A model generated the notes under the pieces. It saw only the letters and a program-made list of their open reading frames with translations. It was not told the origin of the DNA and made no database searches. Below, in pieces: positions 1 through 8,197 of a stretch of DNA of 54,397 nucleotides. The stretch is taken from contig NZ_ANAE01000075.1 of the NCBI RefSeq assembly GCF_000341265.1, forward strand, positions 1 to 54,397. The letters run 5' to 3'. The position numbers and the translations under genes were made by a program. Numbering within the stretch: position 1 is the stretch's first letter; the number at the start of each line of letters is the position of its first letter. This DNA is from Nocardiopsis prasina DSM 43845. GTDB lineage: Bacteria > Actinomycetota > Actinomycetes > Streptosporangiales > Streptosporangiaceae.

Positions 1-122
1 CCGCCGCCGCAGGCGGCCAGGACCGGGGCGACGGCCGCGCCGGCCGCTCCGGCCTTGAGGAGGGAACGGCGGGAGGTGAGGTGGTTCAGGGCGGTGGTGG
101 GGTCTTCGGACTGGGCTGGCAC
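1..122 (-). CDS. N-terminus of Tat-exported lipoprotein (partial)
   Basis: Only the first 40 codons of this gene lie in the window; it continues past base 1. It starts at GTG 122-120, and no other in-frame start is visible just upstream. The visible part is a short polar leader, then the twin-arginine stretch SRRSLLKAG at residues 17-25, an alanine-rich hydrophobic core, and a lipobox LAAC with the lipidated Cys at about residue 38, followed by glycines. This predicts export by Tat and anchoring to the outer face of the membrane. Many actinobacterial proteins of this build are solute-binding proteins of ABC transporters, but nothing visible here shows the substrate or fold. Confidence 0.8.
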   Translation of the reverse strand, partial: MPAQSEDPTTALNHLTSRRSLLKAGAAGAAVAPVLAACGG

Positions 123-855
123 GGGGACACCTCGTGTGGGTACGGAAACTTCGGAGAGGCCGGGACCCTGGTGACAGACGGTGGCTGGGGGGTGCCCCCG
201 GTAGGGATTGTCGGGATCGGCCCCAATCGATACTTGTTCGCACTACAGGAAGCGTCAAACGAGGTCGGGGCACTCTCGAAGGCGTCCCGGACATTTCTTA
301 CGGTCTGTCCGGGATGGTGTTTGAGGGGCCGGTGAATCCTGCTGTGGCCTGGGGGTTTCAGGTCGAATCGGAGGGCGTCCCGCGTGTCCGTGTGCGGGCA
401 CCGTCCGCGCCGTGGTAGGGGTCCCAAGCGCGTTTTCGGCGCTCCCTGTTGTGTCCTCATCGTTGTCTGTGAGTAGTGAAAACGTGGCGTTTAGTCGCAT
501 ATTTTCCGTCTTTCCCAGGCGCTCGATCACGTAGGGTGACACCCTTGGGGTGAGATGAACGCGGCGCCGTGGCCGCAGCTCCCCACGGTCTCAGGGGAGG
601 GCCTTGGTGTCGGACACGGCCGGATGCGGCCAGGGCATTGCCCGAGTGTTGCATGGGTGTTGCACGTCACATGGCCGGTCCAGGGGGCCGAGCTGTTTCC
701 TTTGTCCACATCGGGGAGGACACGGGACGGGGTTTTGTGGCCAATCCCCGGCGCGGGGAACTCAGGTGTGCTGTTCTGGACCCGGCACACCCTTGTCTAA
801 GGTGAGTGCAGGCGGCGCAACCCGCGCGCCCGTCGCGGGTGATTGGAGTGACCGG
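123..855. other. Gene-free divergent region with three dyads
   Basis: This stretch separates the minus-strand lipoprotein gene from the plus-strand ATPase gene, and I see no convincing gene in it. It holds three inverted repeats. A 9-bp perfect stem (TCCCGGACA / TGTCCGGGA) lies at 285-293 and 306-314 with a 12-nt loop. The palindrome AGGGTG-A-CACCCT lies at 533-545. TCCCCG-GCG-CGGGGA lies at 745-759, about 100 bp before the ATPase start. The dyads are read directly; a regulatory role is inference. Confidence 0.5.
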
Positions 856-1392
856 ATGGCTGAGGCGAGGCAACTCCGGGATTACGTGCCCGCGGAGGCC
901 CCGGACGCCGCGACGTCGACCGCACCACGGATCGACGTCGGAGATCTCACGGGTGGGGTCACCGACCACACCGTGTGGAGCTGTGCGGGGAACCTGACCG
1001 CGGTGCGGTCCATCCGCGCGCGGGTCCGTGAGTTCCTCACCAGGAACGGGCACGGCGACGGGGCCCTTGACGACGCGGAACTGGCCGTGAGCGAGCTGGC
1101 GACCAACGCCCTGCTCCACTCGCGCTCGGGGCAGAGCGGGGGCGTGATGACGCTGTTCATCCGCTCCGACGCGAACAGGCTCCGGGTGGCCGTGGCCGAC
1201 CAGGGCGAGCGCGACCCGGTGGACACGCACGGCGGACACACCCGCGAGGACGGCGACGACTTCGGGCGTGGCAAGTTCATCGTCGACAGCTGCGCCACGC
1301 GCAGCGGTGAGTACTGGAGCGAGGCCACGCACGTGACCTGGTTCGAGATCGATGACGAGTCGGGCGGGAACGCGGTCAGCGAGACCGCCTGA
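856..1392 (+). CDS. RsbW-like ATP-binding protein (GHKL/HATPase_c)
   Basis: 178 residues. The protein carries the Bergerat-fold motifs of the anti-sigma-factor kinase family: an N-box with ELATNALLHS, a G1 box VADQGERD and a G2-like box GRGKFIVDSC. Members bind ATP and usually sequester or phosphorylate anti-anti-sigma or sigma partners; actinomycetes have many stand-alone copies. The open frame extends back to 604, but that part is Cys/Gly-rich and unlike the family. I therefore chose ATG 856, which has GGAG seven bases upstream. No partner sigma factor or antagonist lies next to it, so its target cannot be read from context. Confidence 0.85.
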   Translation: MAEARQLRDYVPAEAPDAATSTAPRIDVGDLTGGVTDHTVWSCAGNLTAVRSIRARVREFLTRNGHGDGALDDAELAVSELATNALLHSRSGQSGGVMTLFIRSDANRLRVAVADQGERDPVDTHGGHTREDGDDFGRGKFIVDSCATRSGEYWSEATHVTWFEIDDESGGNAVSETA

Positions 1393-1654
1393 GAGGCCCG
1401 GGAGGGCTTCGGGGTGGCCGGAGACACTCGACCCCCAGGGGTGCGCTCCCGTGCCATCCGGAGCGCGTTGGAGCGCGCTCACGGGCACACGGAGCCCTCG
1501 GGTGCGCCCGCGGTGGCGCCGGAACGAGCCTCGGTCGACAGCCGGAACGGGCGTGACGCCGTCGAGGGGCGCCACGAAGTCCGACCAACGCGACACGGGC
1601 GGCGCACCGACCCGTCAGTGACCGCCCGGCGCACCGCCCTCGAAGCGCGGCGTC

Positions 1655-2530
1655 CTAGCTCGCGACGTCGGGCCACGGATGGTGGATCCGCGTGGGGACG
1701 GGGTCGCACGTGACCGTCACCCGGCGCCCCTCGGGCGGCGGGCAGTCCTCGCCCGCCACCACGCAGGTTCCGGTCCACAGCGCCAGCGCCACGAGGGCCA
1801 GTCTGGTCGCCTCGTCCCCGGACTCGCCCACCGCGACGACGTCGTCGGCGGTCAGCGCCAGTTCACCGCGCAGTTCCGCGAATCGTGCCAGCAGGTCGTG
1901 GTGGGTGTGCAGGGTGGTGAGGATGTCGTCCCCGACCGGCTCGTACCCCAGGTGCCCGTTGTCGAAGAGGCCCCGCGCCGGGCTGTACCCGTTCCCGTCC
2001 GGGCTGGGCAGCAGCAGCTCCCTGAACGGGGTGGTGCCCAGGGCGGAACCGAAGGTGATCACCTGTCGCACCCGCGACCGTTCGGCCAGTTCCAGCCCCC
2101 GCTCGGCCAGCTCCTCGCTCACCATCAGCAACCGGGCGTCGGTCTCGGCCAGGGCCCGGCACTGGGTGCGGAGATCGGACTCGGGGGAGACCGTCAGCGC
2201 CCGGCCGCCCACCGCCATCACCGTGTACGAGGCCAGGAAGCGGTCAGGGGAGACCGGCGCCAACACGCCGACCACGTCCCCGAGGCACATCCCACGACGA
2301 CTCAGCCCCGCGGCGGCCTGCTCGACCGTGGCCGCGAAGGTGAGTGCGTCGATCCGTCCGGACGCGCCCCGGATCGTCCCACCGCGCGCGCTCCGCAGCC
2401 GCAGCCGCTCACACAGCCCACCGGTGAGCGAGCCGATCGGGTCGTCCCGACGCGGCAGGTGACGGCCGGGTCGTCCGGTTCCTGAAGTCAGTCCTGCCCC
2501 CATGCGTTCCCCCACTCGAACGGTCTCCAT
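1655..2530 (-). CDS. Truncated ANL-superfamily (acyl-CoA ligase-like) protein
   Basis: 291 residues, about half the length of an AMP-forming acyl-CoA synthetase. The middle resembles the N-terminal subdomain of that family: LSRRGMCLGDVVGVLAPVSP, then a conserved-looking run through VMAVGGRALTVSP. The segment TLHTHHDLLARF sits where the family has the residues just after the TSGTTG phosphate loop, but that loop itself is missing. The adenylate-binding and C-terminal domains are absent, so it is unlikely to activate an acid. The frame is open with normal codon use and no internal stops, so it may be a maintained pseudoenzyme. Start is uncertain: ATG 2530 has no clear ribosome site, while ATG 2503 has GGGGGA just upstream. 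Confidence 0.55.
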   Translation of the reverse strand: METVRVGERMGAGLTSGTGRPGRHLPRRDDPIGSLTGGLCERLRLRSARGGTIRGASGRIDALTFAATVEQAAAGLSRRGMCLGDVVGVLAPVSPDRFLASYTVMAVGGRALTVSPESDLRTQCRALAETDARLLMVSEELAERGLELAERSRVRQVITFGSALGTTPFRELLLPSPDGNGYSPARGLFDNGHLGYEPVGDDILTTLHTHHDLLARFAELRGELALTADDVVAVGESGDEATRLALVALALWTGTCVVAGEDCPPPEGRRVTVTCDPVPTRIHHPWPDVAS

Positions 2531-2802
2531 GTGGGCCCGCTACCCGGGCTCGTCACGCCCCCTCCACGTGGCGAGCCCGGAAGCGCCGCGCCGGACGTTC
2601 GCCGCGAGGGACCTCCCCAGGTTTCCCCTCGCGCCAGCGCGGTTGCCCACCGGTTCCGGGAGACTACCCGGTACCGACGGCACGTCGGTTCCCCGGTGTT
2701 CGGCCCGGGATCCGACGGCCGTTTCTGGGACCGGCCGAGCCCTGTTCGCACAGTGCCGAGAGCTCGAAGTCCCATGGCTTTGACCCTAGCGCGTTCATGG
2801 CA

Positions 2803-2837
2803 ATATGCACATGCATATGGCCATGCACATGCATATG
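2803..2837. promoter_or_regulatory. Tandem AT-rich palindromic sites upstream of the ANL-like gene
   Basis: Two copies of ATGCACATGCATATG start at 2805 and 2823, 18 bp apart. The first sits in a perfect inverted repeat ATATGCA-CA-TGCATAT (2803-2818). Such A/T-rich sequence is rare in this GC-rich region. On the minus strand it lies just upstream of a possible -10 (TAGGGT) and so would overlap the -35 of a promoter for the ANL-like gene. The sequence is seen directly; an operator role is inference. Confidence 0.5.
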
Positions 2838-2919
2838 TAGATTCGTGGTCGCGCGAGAACTACACCACCCGCGCGAAGCCCCGGACCGGCAGTGCGCGCG
2901 GGGTCGGGGCGAGACCGGG

Positions 2920-5436
2920 TCAGCCCGTCCGGTGCCGCTTGATCCAAGCGGCGATCTGTGTGCGGGAGTTGAAGCCCATCTTCCGGTTGATGTTGGCCAC
3001 GTGTCTGGCCGCGGTCGAGGACGTGATGAACAGGGTCCGGGCGATCTCGGGGTTGCTCTTGCCGGTGCTCACCAACTGGGCGATCTCCAGCTCCCGTCGG
3101 GTCAGCAGCTTCCCGGGGCTGGCCGACTCCGGTGAGGGAGGGACGGGCGCGGGCTTCGGGGCGGCGGCCGGGGCCTGGGGACGCGTACGGCGTCGGGGAG
3201 CCGGGCGACGGCTCTCCTCGGCCAACAGCTCCGCCTCACGCACCGCCTCGAACTGGCTCAGGGCGTGTCCCTGCTCCCACCAGCCCACCAACTGACGGCG
3301 GCGGCGACGGCCCCGTTCCTCGTCCGTGAACGGCCACGGGGCCTCCCGCTCGGGCAGACCGACTCGCGAGCGCAGCGCCGTGGCGGCGCCGGCCAGGCGG
3401 CAGGCGGGTTCGCGCAGCCCGGAACCGAACGCGACCCGGGCCAGGGACACCAGGCTCCGGGCGGCCTCGGCGCGCTGACCGCTGGCGTGGCTGAGCAGCA
3501 GCCCCTCGCTCAGGTAGTCGTAGGCCTGACTGGTGTGCCCCTGCGCGTGCGCCACCCGGCCGATCCCGGCCAGGCAGCGCGCCTCCTCGGACACCGCGCC
3601 GATCATCCGCTGGGTGTCCAGCGCCTCCCGGTAACAGCGGTCGGCGGTGATCAGGTCGTCGTTCATCTCGGCGGCCCGGGCCTGGTTGATCAGGGTCACC
3701 CCCACCCCCCACCGGTGGTCGATGCCCCGCAGCAGCGCGAGCGCGGCGTTGTAGTGGTGGTCGGCGGTGGGGTAGTCGCCCTGCTGGCACACCAGGGCCG
3801 CCCGGCAGCCCAGGGCGATCGCCTCGCCCCACAGGTCACCGGCCTCACGGCACAGCCGCAGGGCCTCCTCCACCCGGACCGACGCGCGGTCCAGGTTGCG
3901 CTCACGCACCTCCACCAGGGCCAGCAGGCTCAGGCAGGTGCGCACGAACGCGTCGTCACCGGCCTCGCGGCACAACCGCAGCCCCTCCTCGCCCGCCTCC
4001 AGAGCCAGCGCGTGGTCCCGGCGCACACGTGCCAACTGGGCCCGGCCGACCAGCGCCCGCGCCCGGGAGGGAGCCTTCGCGCTCTCCTCCAGCGCCAGCA
4101 GGCGGTCCATCCAGTGCGCGCCCTCGGAGTAGTTGTTGTGGCTCACCCAGTGGGCCACCAGGCTCACGCACAGCCGCAGCCCGGGTTCGGCGGCGCCCTT
4201 CTGGAGGGACCAACGCAGCAGGGACCGGAGCGTGTCGTACTCGGCGATCACCCGTTGGCGTCCGGAGTCCCGCTCGGACCACGGCATGGAACGGCTTGAC
4301 TCCAGCCGTTGCCCCAGGTCCTCCGCCAGACGCAGCATGCGGGTCAGCAGACGCTCCTGGATCGACTCGGACTCGCCGGAGGCGACCAGCCGCTCCTGCG
4401 CGAACCGGCGCACCGCCTCGGGCAGCCGGTAGCGCACCCGGCCCTCGAACTCGCCGGTGACGGTGATCAGGGAGCGGTCCAGCAGCGACGTCAGCAGGTC
4501 GAGGATGGTCGACTCGGGCAGGGACTCGTCAGCGCACACCTGCTCGGCCAGCTCCAGGTCCCACCCCCGGAACACCGACAGACGGCGCAGCAGCACGCGT
4601 TCGGGCTCGGGCAGGCCCCGGTACACGAAGTCCAGAACCAAAGGCAGCACATCGCTGCGCGAGACGGCCTGTCCGGGTCCGGGCTGGAACACGGGGGAGG
4701 CCAGGTGGGCGCGGAGTCCCTCGGTGAGCGCGGCGATGCCCTCCTCCGGGGCGCGGGCGCCCAGCACCTCGATCCCCAACGGAACCCCACCGCTCAGGTC
4801 GCACAGGGTCGCCACGGCATCCAGCTCGGGGCCCGTGGCGGTGAACCGGGGGTCGCGCGCACGGGCGCGGTCCATGAACAGCCGCACCGACTCCGCGTCC
4901 GCCGGGTCCGGGGGAGGGGCGTTGCGCGGGACCACGGGCAGGGCCATGGCGGGCACCCGCCACACCGTGCCCCCGGTCAGCCGCACCGGAACCTCGCTGG
5001 TCAGCAGCACCGACACGGCGGGGCACTCCGTGAGCAGGGTCTCCCCGACCGCGGTCACCTCGTCCGCGATGTGTTCGCAGGAGTCCAGTACCAGCAGCAG
5101 TCTGCGGTCCCGCAGCGCCTCGGTCACGGTCGCCCCGAGCGGCAGCCCGGGTTCCTCGACCACCCCCACCGCCTGCGCGATGCGCGCGTGCACCTCCAGG
5201 GATGTGCGCACGTCGGTGAGATCGGCGATCCACACCCCGTCCGGGAACGAGACGGTGGACTGCTCGGCCACGCGCAGGGCCAGGCGCGTCTTGCCGATGC
5301 CGTCCGCGCCGCAGAGGGTGACGGACCTGCTGGAACCGAGCAGGCGGAGCAGATCGCTGAGATCTCGCTCCCGACCCACGAAACTGGTGCCCGGCAGGGG
5401 GAGATTGTGCCGCGCTGGCGCGGTCAAAGGTGCCAT
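2920..5436 (-). CDS. Large ATPase-TPR regulator with LuxR DNA-binding domain
   Basis: 838 residues. After a short leader comes FVGRERDL, a P-loop GADGIGKT (residues 43-50), a Walker B-like LLLVLDSCEH, then an NB-ARC/AfsR-like ATPase region, a long helical TPR-like middle, and a C-terminal LuxR/FixJ helix-turn-helix (LTRRELEIAQLVSTGKSNPE through ARHVANINRKMGF). The family acts as cytoplasmic, ATP-gated transcription regulators of the LAL/SARP-related type. I chose ATG 5436, which follows AAGG. GTG 5445 is in frame, but the tandem paralogue has the same AGGCCATG context at its start. The paralogue lies 157 bp upstream in the same direction. The signal sensed and the target genes are unknown. 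Confidence 0.85.
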   Translation of the reverse strand: MAPLTAPARHNLPLPGTSFVGRERDLSDLLRLLGSSRSVTLCGADGIGKTRLALRVAEQSTVSFPDGVWIADLTDVRTSLEVHARIAQAVGVVEEPGLPLGATVTEALRDRRLLLVLDSCEHIADEVTAVGETLLTECPAVSVLLTSEVPVRLTGGTVWRVPAMALPVVPRNAPPPDPADAESVRLFMDRARARDPRFTATGPELDAVATLCDLSGGVPLGIEVLGARAPEEGIAALTEGLRAHLASPVFQPGPGQAVSRSDVLPLVLDFVYRGLPEPERVLLRRLSVFRGWDLELAEQVCADESLPESTILDLLTSLLDRSLITVTGEFEGRVRYRLPEAVRRFAQERLVASGESESIQERLLTRMLRLAEDLGQRLESSRSMPWSERDSGRQRVIAEYDTLRSLLRWSLQKGAAEPGLRLCVSLVAHWVSHNNYSEGAHWMDRLLALEESAKAPSRARALVGRAQLARVRRDHALALEAGEEGLRLCREAGDDAFVRTCLSLLALVEVRERNLDRASVRVEEALRLCREAGDLWGEAIALGCRAALVCQQGDYPTADHHYNAALALLRGIDHRWGVGVTLINQARAAEMNDDLITADRCYREALDTQRMIGAVSEEARCLAGIGRVAHAQGHTSQAYDYLSEGLLLSHASGQRAEAARSLVSLARVAFGSGLREPACRLAGAATALRSRVGLPEREAPWPFTDEERGRRRRRQLVGWWEQGHALSQFEAVREAELLAEESRRPAPRRRTRPQAPAAAPKPAPVPPSPESASPGKLLTRRELEIAQLVSTGKSNPEIARTLFITSSTAARHVANINRKMGFNSRTQIAAWIKRHRTG

Positions 5437-5593
5437 GGCCTTCACAAGTAGGGGCTGTTGGGGGTGTTCTCACCACGGAGGATACGAGGAGGGGCGGGGG
5501 CTGACGTCATCGAGGTGGGCGAAGTGGCTTGGGCTTTCTGGTTTAGCGGGTGCACGCGCACTGTGCAAGTGCTTCGGCACGAACACCCTCGGT

Positions 5594-8044
5594 TCAGCCG
5601 GGTTCTCTCGGTGAAGCCCAGCCGGTCAACTGCGTCCTTGACGAAATCGAGAGTTTTCTGAAGATGTTCGCGATATGGCGGGCGGCGGTGGCCTGACTGA
5701 TGGTGAGACGGGTCGCGATCTCCCGGTTGGACAGACCCCTCTCCGCCAGCGTGGCGATCTCCCGTTCCCGCGGGGTCAGCGATTCCGGTCCGGACAGTCG
5801 GGGCGTGGGCGGGCGGGGAAAGGCCAGGGCCCGGTCGCGCACCTGCTCCAACGGGAGCGGGCGCCAGGCGTTCCAAGCCTCGGTGGCCCGCCCCGTGCCC
5901 ACTCTCCGCTCCACCGCCGACCGCAGGCGGACGGTCTCGGCCGACGGCCGGTCCAGCGCCGTCCGCAGGTCGGCCGCCACCCCGGCCAGGGCCGCCGCCC
6001 GCGTGGGCTCCTCCTCGGCCAGCGCCAGTTCCGCCAGGGCCTCCAGCGCCTCGGCCACCGCGATCCGGCGACCCGAGGTGAAACTCACCCGCAGACACCG
6101 GCCCAGCGGCTCCCGCGCGGACAGGGTGTCCCGTGCCGCCAGGTGCAGGCGGCCCAGGTCCGCGGCGCACCGCGCGGCGTAGGGATCGGAGGGCAGCTCG
6201 ACGAAGACCTCAAGGGCCTCGGAGAAGAGTTCCCGGGCCCGGTCGTGGTCGTCGGCCTCGGCGGCGATGGTGCCCAGCCCGTACAGGGCGCGCGCCTCGC
6301 TCCAGCGGTCGCCCAGCCCCCGCGAGGAGGTGGCGCTCTCCTCCAGGTGCGCGACGGCCTCCCCGGTGGCGCCCCGACGCCGGGCCAACTCGGCCAGGAC
6401 GCCCCGCGTGCTCGCCTCGGTCATGGGGTCACCGGACAGGCCGGCCCAGTCCAGGGCCCGGGCCGCCTGCCGTTCACACTCCTCCAGGGAACCCAGCCGC
6501 ATGGTGAGCGTCGCCAGGGTGGTCAGGGCCGAGGCGGCGGCGATCGGTGCGCGGCAGGCCCGCGCGGCCTCCAGTGCGCAGGAGGCCAGGGTGTCGACCC
6601 TGGCAGCGGGGTCCACGTCCAGGCGCAGCTCCGCGTGCAGGGCCAGGGCCCTGGCGCGCAGCGAGGGCGCCTGGTCGTCGGGCTGGTGCGACAGCACCCG
6701 CTCCAGGAGCCGGCTGCCCTCCGCGGACAGGTCCCGCATCAGCCAGTAGGCCCGCAGCGCCACGCACACCCGCAGGGCGTCGTCCACGCGCCCGTGGGAC
6801 AGCGCCCACTCCACCAGCCGGGAGTGGTTCTCCCGGTGGTGGTCGTACATACGCAGCCGCTCGAGCCACTCGTCCCAGGTCTGCGAGGTGGCGGAGCTCT
6901 TGGCCGCCTCCTCGAGCCGGTCCACGGTGAACCGCAGGTAGCGGTCCCAGCGCCGATCGCTGTCGGCGCCCAGGCGTTCGGCGGCGTAGGCCCGCACCGT
7001 CTCGGTCAGCCGGTAGTGCGCGGTCCCGTTGATCTCGGAGTCCATCACCACCAGGGACTTGTCCAGCAGGGAGAAGTGCAGGGAGAGCACGTCCGTGGGG
7101 TCCACGCCCTCGCCCGAGCACACGTCCTCGGCGGCCTCCAGGTACCAGGTGGAGAACAGCGACAACCGGTGCAGCAGCAGCCGCTCGGTGTCGCTGAGCA
7201 TGTCGTGGCTCCACTCCAGCACGGCTCGCAGGGTCCGCTGGCGTGCCGGGAGATGGCCGGTGCCGTCACTGGTCAGGAGCTGGAAGCGGTCGTCCAGTCG
7301 GCGCAGGATCTGCTGGACCGACAGCACCCGGACCCGGGCGGCCGCCAGTTCGATCGCCAGCGGCATGCCGTCGAGCATGCGACAGATCTCCGCCACGTAG
7401 CCCGAGTTCTCGCGGGTCATCTCGAACCCGGAACGCGCCGCGTGGGCCCGGGTGAGGAACAGGCGCACCGATTCGTACCGCTGGGCGTCCCGCCGGGGGA
7501 TCGGCGCGGGCACCGCCGCGTAGGGATCGGTCGGTGTGGGCCGCGCGGGCAGCGAGAGCGGCGGGACCCGCCAGATGTTCTCCTCCGGCACGTGTAGCGG
7601 CTGGCGGCTCGTCACGAGGATCCGGACCCGGGGGCAGTCCCGCAGTACGGCCTCGCAGAGCTCCGCCATGGGGCCCACGGCGTGCTCGCAGGTGTCCAGC
7701 AGCAACAACAGGTGCTGGGTGCGCAACGCCGTGATGACGCCGTCCATCAGCGTCGTGGAGTCGCCGTTGACCGCCTGGAGGCCCGCCGCGACCGCGCGCA
7801 GGGCCTGCTCGCGGTCGGTGGCCTCGCTGAGGTCGATGAACCGCACACCGTCCGGGAACCGGCGCAGGACGCGCTCGGCGAGGTGGAGCGCGAGCCGCGT
7901 CTTGCCGATTCCGCCGGTGCCGGTCAGCGTGATCATCCTGGCCGTGCCCATGAGGCGGCTCAGGTCGACGATGTCGCGTTCACGTCCGACGAACTGGATG
8001 AACTCACCAGCGGACAGGGGCAGGTTGTGGCGAGGAGGAGACAT
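5594..8044 (-). CDS. Large ATPase-TPR regulator with LuxR DNA-binding domain (paralogue)
   Basis: 816 residues with the same order as its downstream neighbour: FVGRERD, P-loop GTGGIGKT (residues 42-49), Walker B-like LLLLLDTCEH, a helical repeat region, and a C-terminal LuxR domain (LTPREREIATLAERGLSNRE, then ARHIANIFRKL). The ATPase part is closer to the consensus LAL/BTAD-less regulators, with PLAIELAAARVRVLS after the sensor region. The open frame extends to 8119, but the leader there is atypical, so I used ATG 8044, which follows GAGG and aligns with the start of the other copy. The short gap to the downstream copy (5446-5593) contains the palindrome TGACGTCA at 5502-5509. Confidence 0.85.
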   Translation of the reverse strand: MSPPRHNLPLSAGEFIQFVGRERDIVDLSRLMGTARMITLTGTGGIGKTRLALHLAERVLRRFPDGVRFIDLSEATDREQALRAVAAGLQAVNGDSTTLMDGVITALRTQHLLLLLDTCEHAVGPMAELCEAVLRDCPRVRILVTSRQPLHVPEENIWRVPPLSLPARPTPTDPYAAVPAPIPRRDAQRYESVRLFLTRAHAARSGFEMTRENSGYVAEICRMLDGMPLAIELAAARVRVLSVQQILRRLDDRFQLLTSDGTGHLPARQRTLRAVLEWSHDMLSDTERLLLHRLSLFSTWYLEAAEDVCSGEGVDPTDVLSLHFSLLDKSLVVMDSEINGTAHYRLTETVRAYAAERLGADSDRRWDRYLRFTVDRLEEAAKSSATSQTWDEWLERLRMYDHHRENHSRLVEWALSHGRVDDALRVCVALRAYWLMRDLSAEGSRLLERVLSHQPDDQAPSLRARALALHAELRLDVDPAARVDTLASCALEAARACRAPIAAASALTTLATLTMRLGSLEECERQAARALDWAGLSGDPMTEASTRGVLAELARRRGATGEAVAHLEESATSSRGLGDRWSEARALYGLGTIAAEADDHDRARELFSEALEVFVELPSDPYAARCAADLGRLHLAARDTLSAREPLGRCLRVSFTSGRRIAVAEALEALAELALAEEEPTRAAALAGVAADLRTALDRPSAETVRLRSAVERRVGTGRATEAWNAWRPLPLEQVRDRALAFPRPPTPRLSGPESLTPREREIATLAERGLSNREIATRLTISQATAARHIANIFRKLSISSRTQLTGWASPREPG

Positions 8045-8153
8045 GGCCTCGATAACTAGGACACCAATCGGCCCGTGCCTGAGGTACGGCACGGAGTACA
8101 GCCTGTCCCAGTCTCGCACCCGGGCCCCGAGGCTGTCTCGCGAATGGCCGGTT

Positions 8154-8186
8154 CCGGCACGGGAGGTCGGAAACCGCCCGTGCCGG
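8154..8186 (-). terminator. Stem-loop after hisS
   Basis: A perfect 10-bp stem (CCGGCACGGG 8154-8163, CCCGTGCCGG 8177-8186) with a 13-nt loop lies 11 bp beyond the hisS stop. No T tract follows on the minus strand, as is common for terminators in GC-rich actinomycetes. It sits before the LuxR regulator start at 8044. Confidence 0.6.
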
Positions 8187-8197
8187 ACCAGAACCTG

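Noticed and set aside
604-855. N-terminal extension of the RsbW-like protein
   Set aside because: Cys/Gly-rich and unlike the family; ATG 856 has its own ribosome site.
5675-7597. A 640-codon plus-strand frame across the second LuxR regulator
   Set aside because: Antisense shadow; the minus frame has clear P-loop and LuxR domains.
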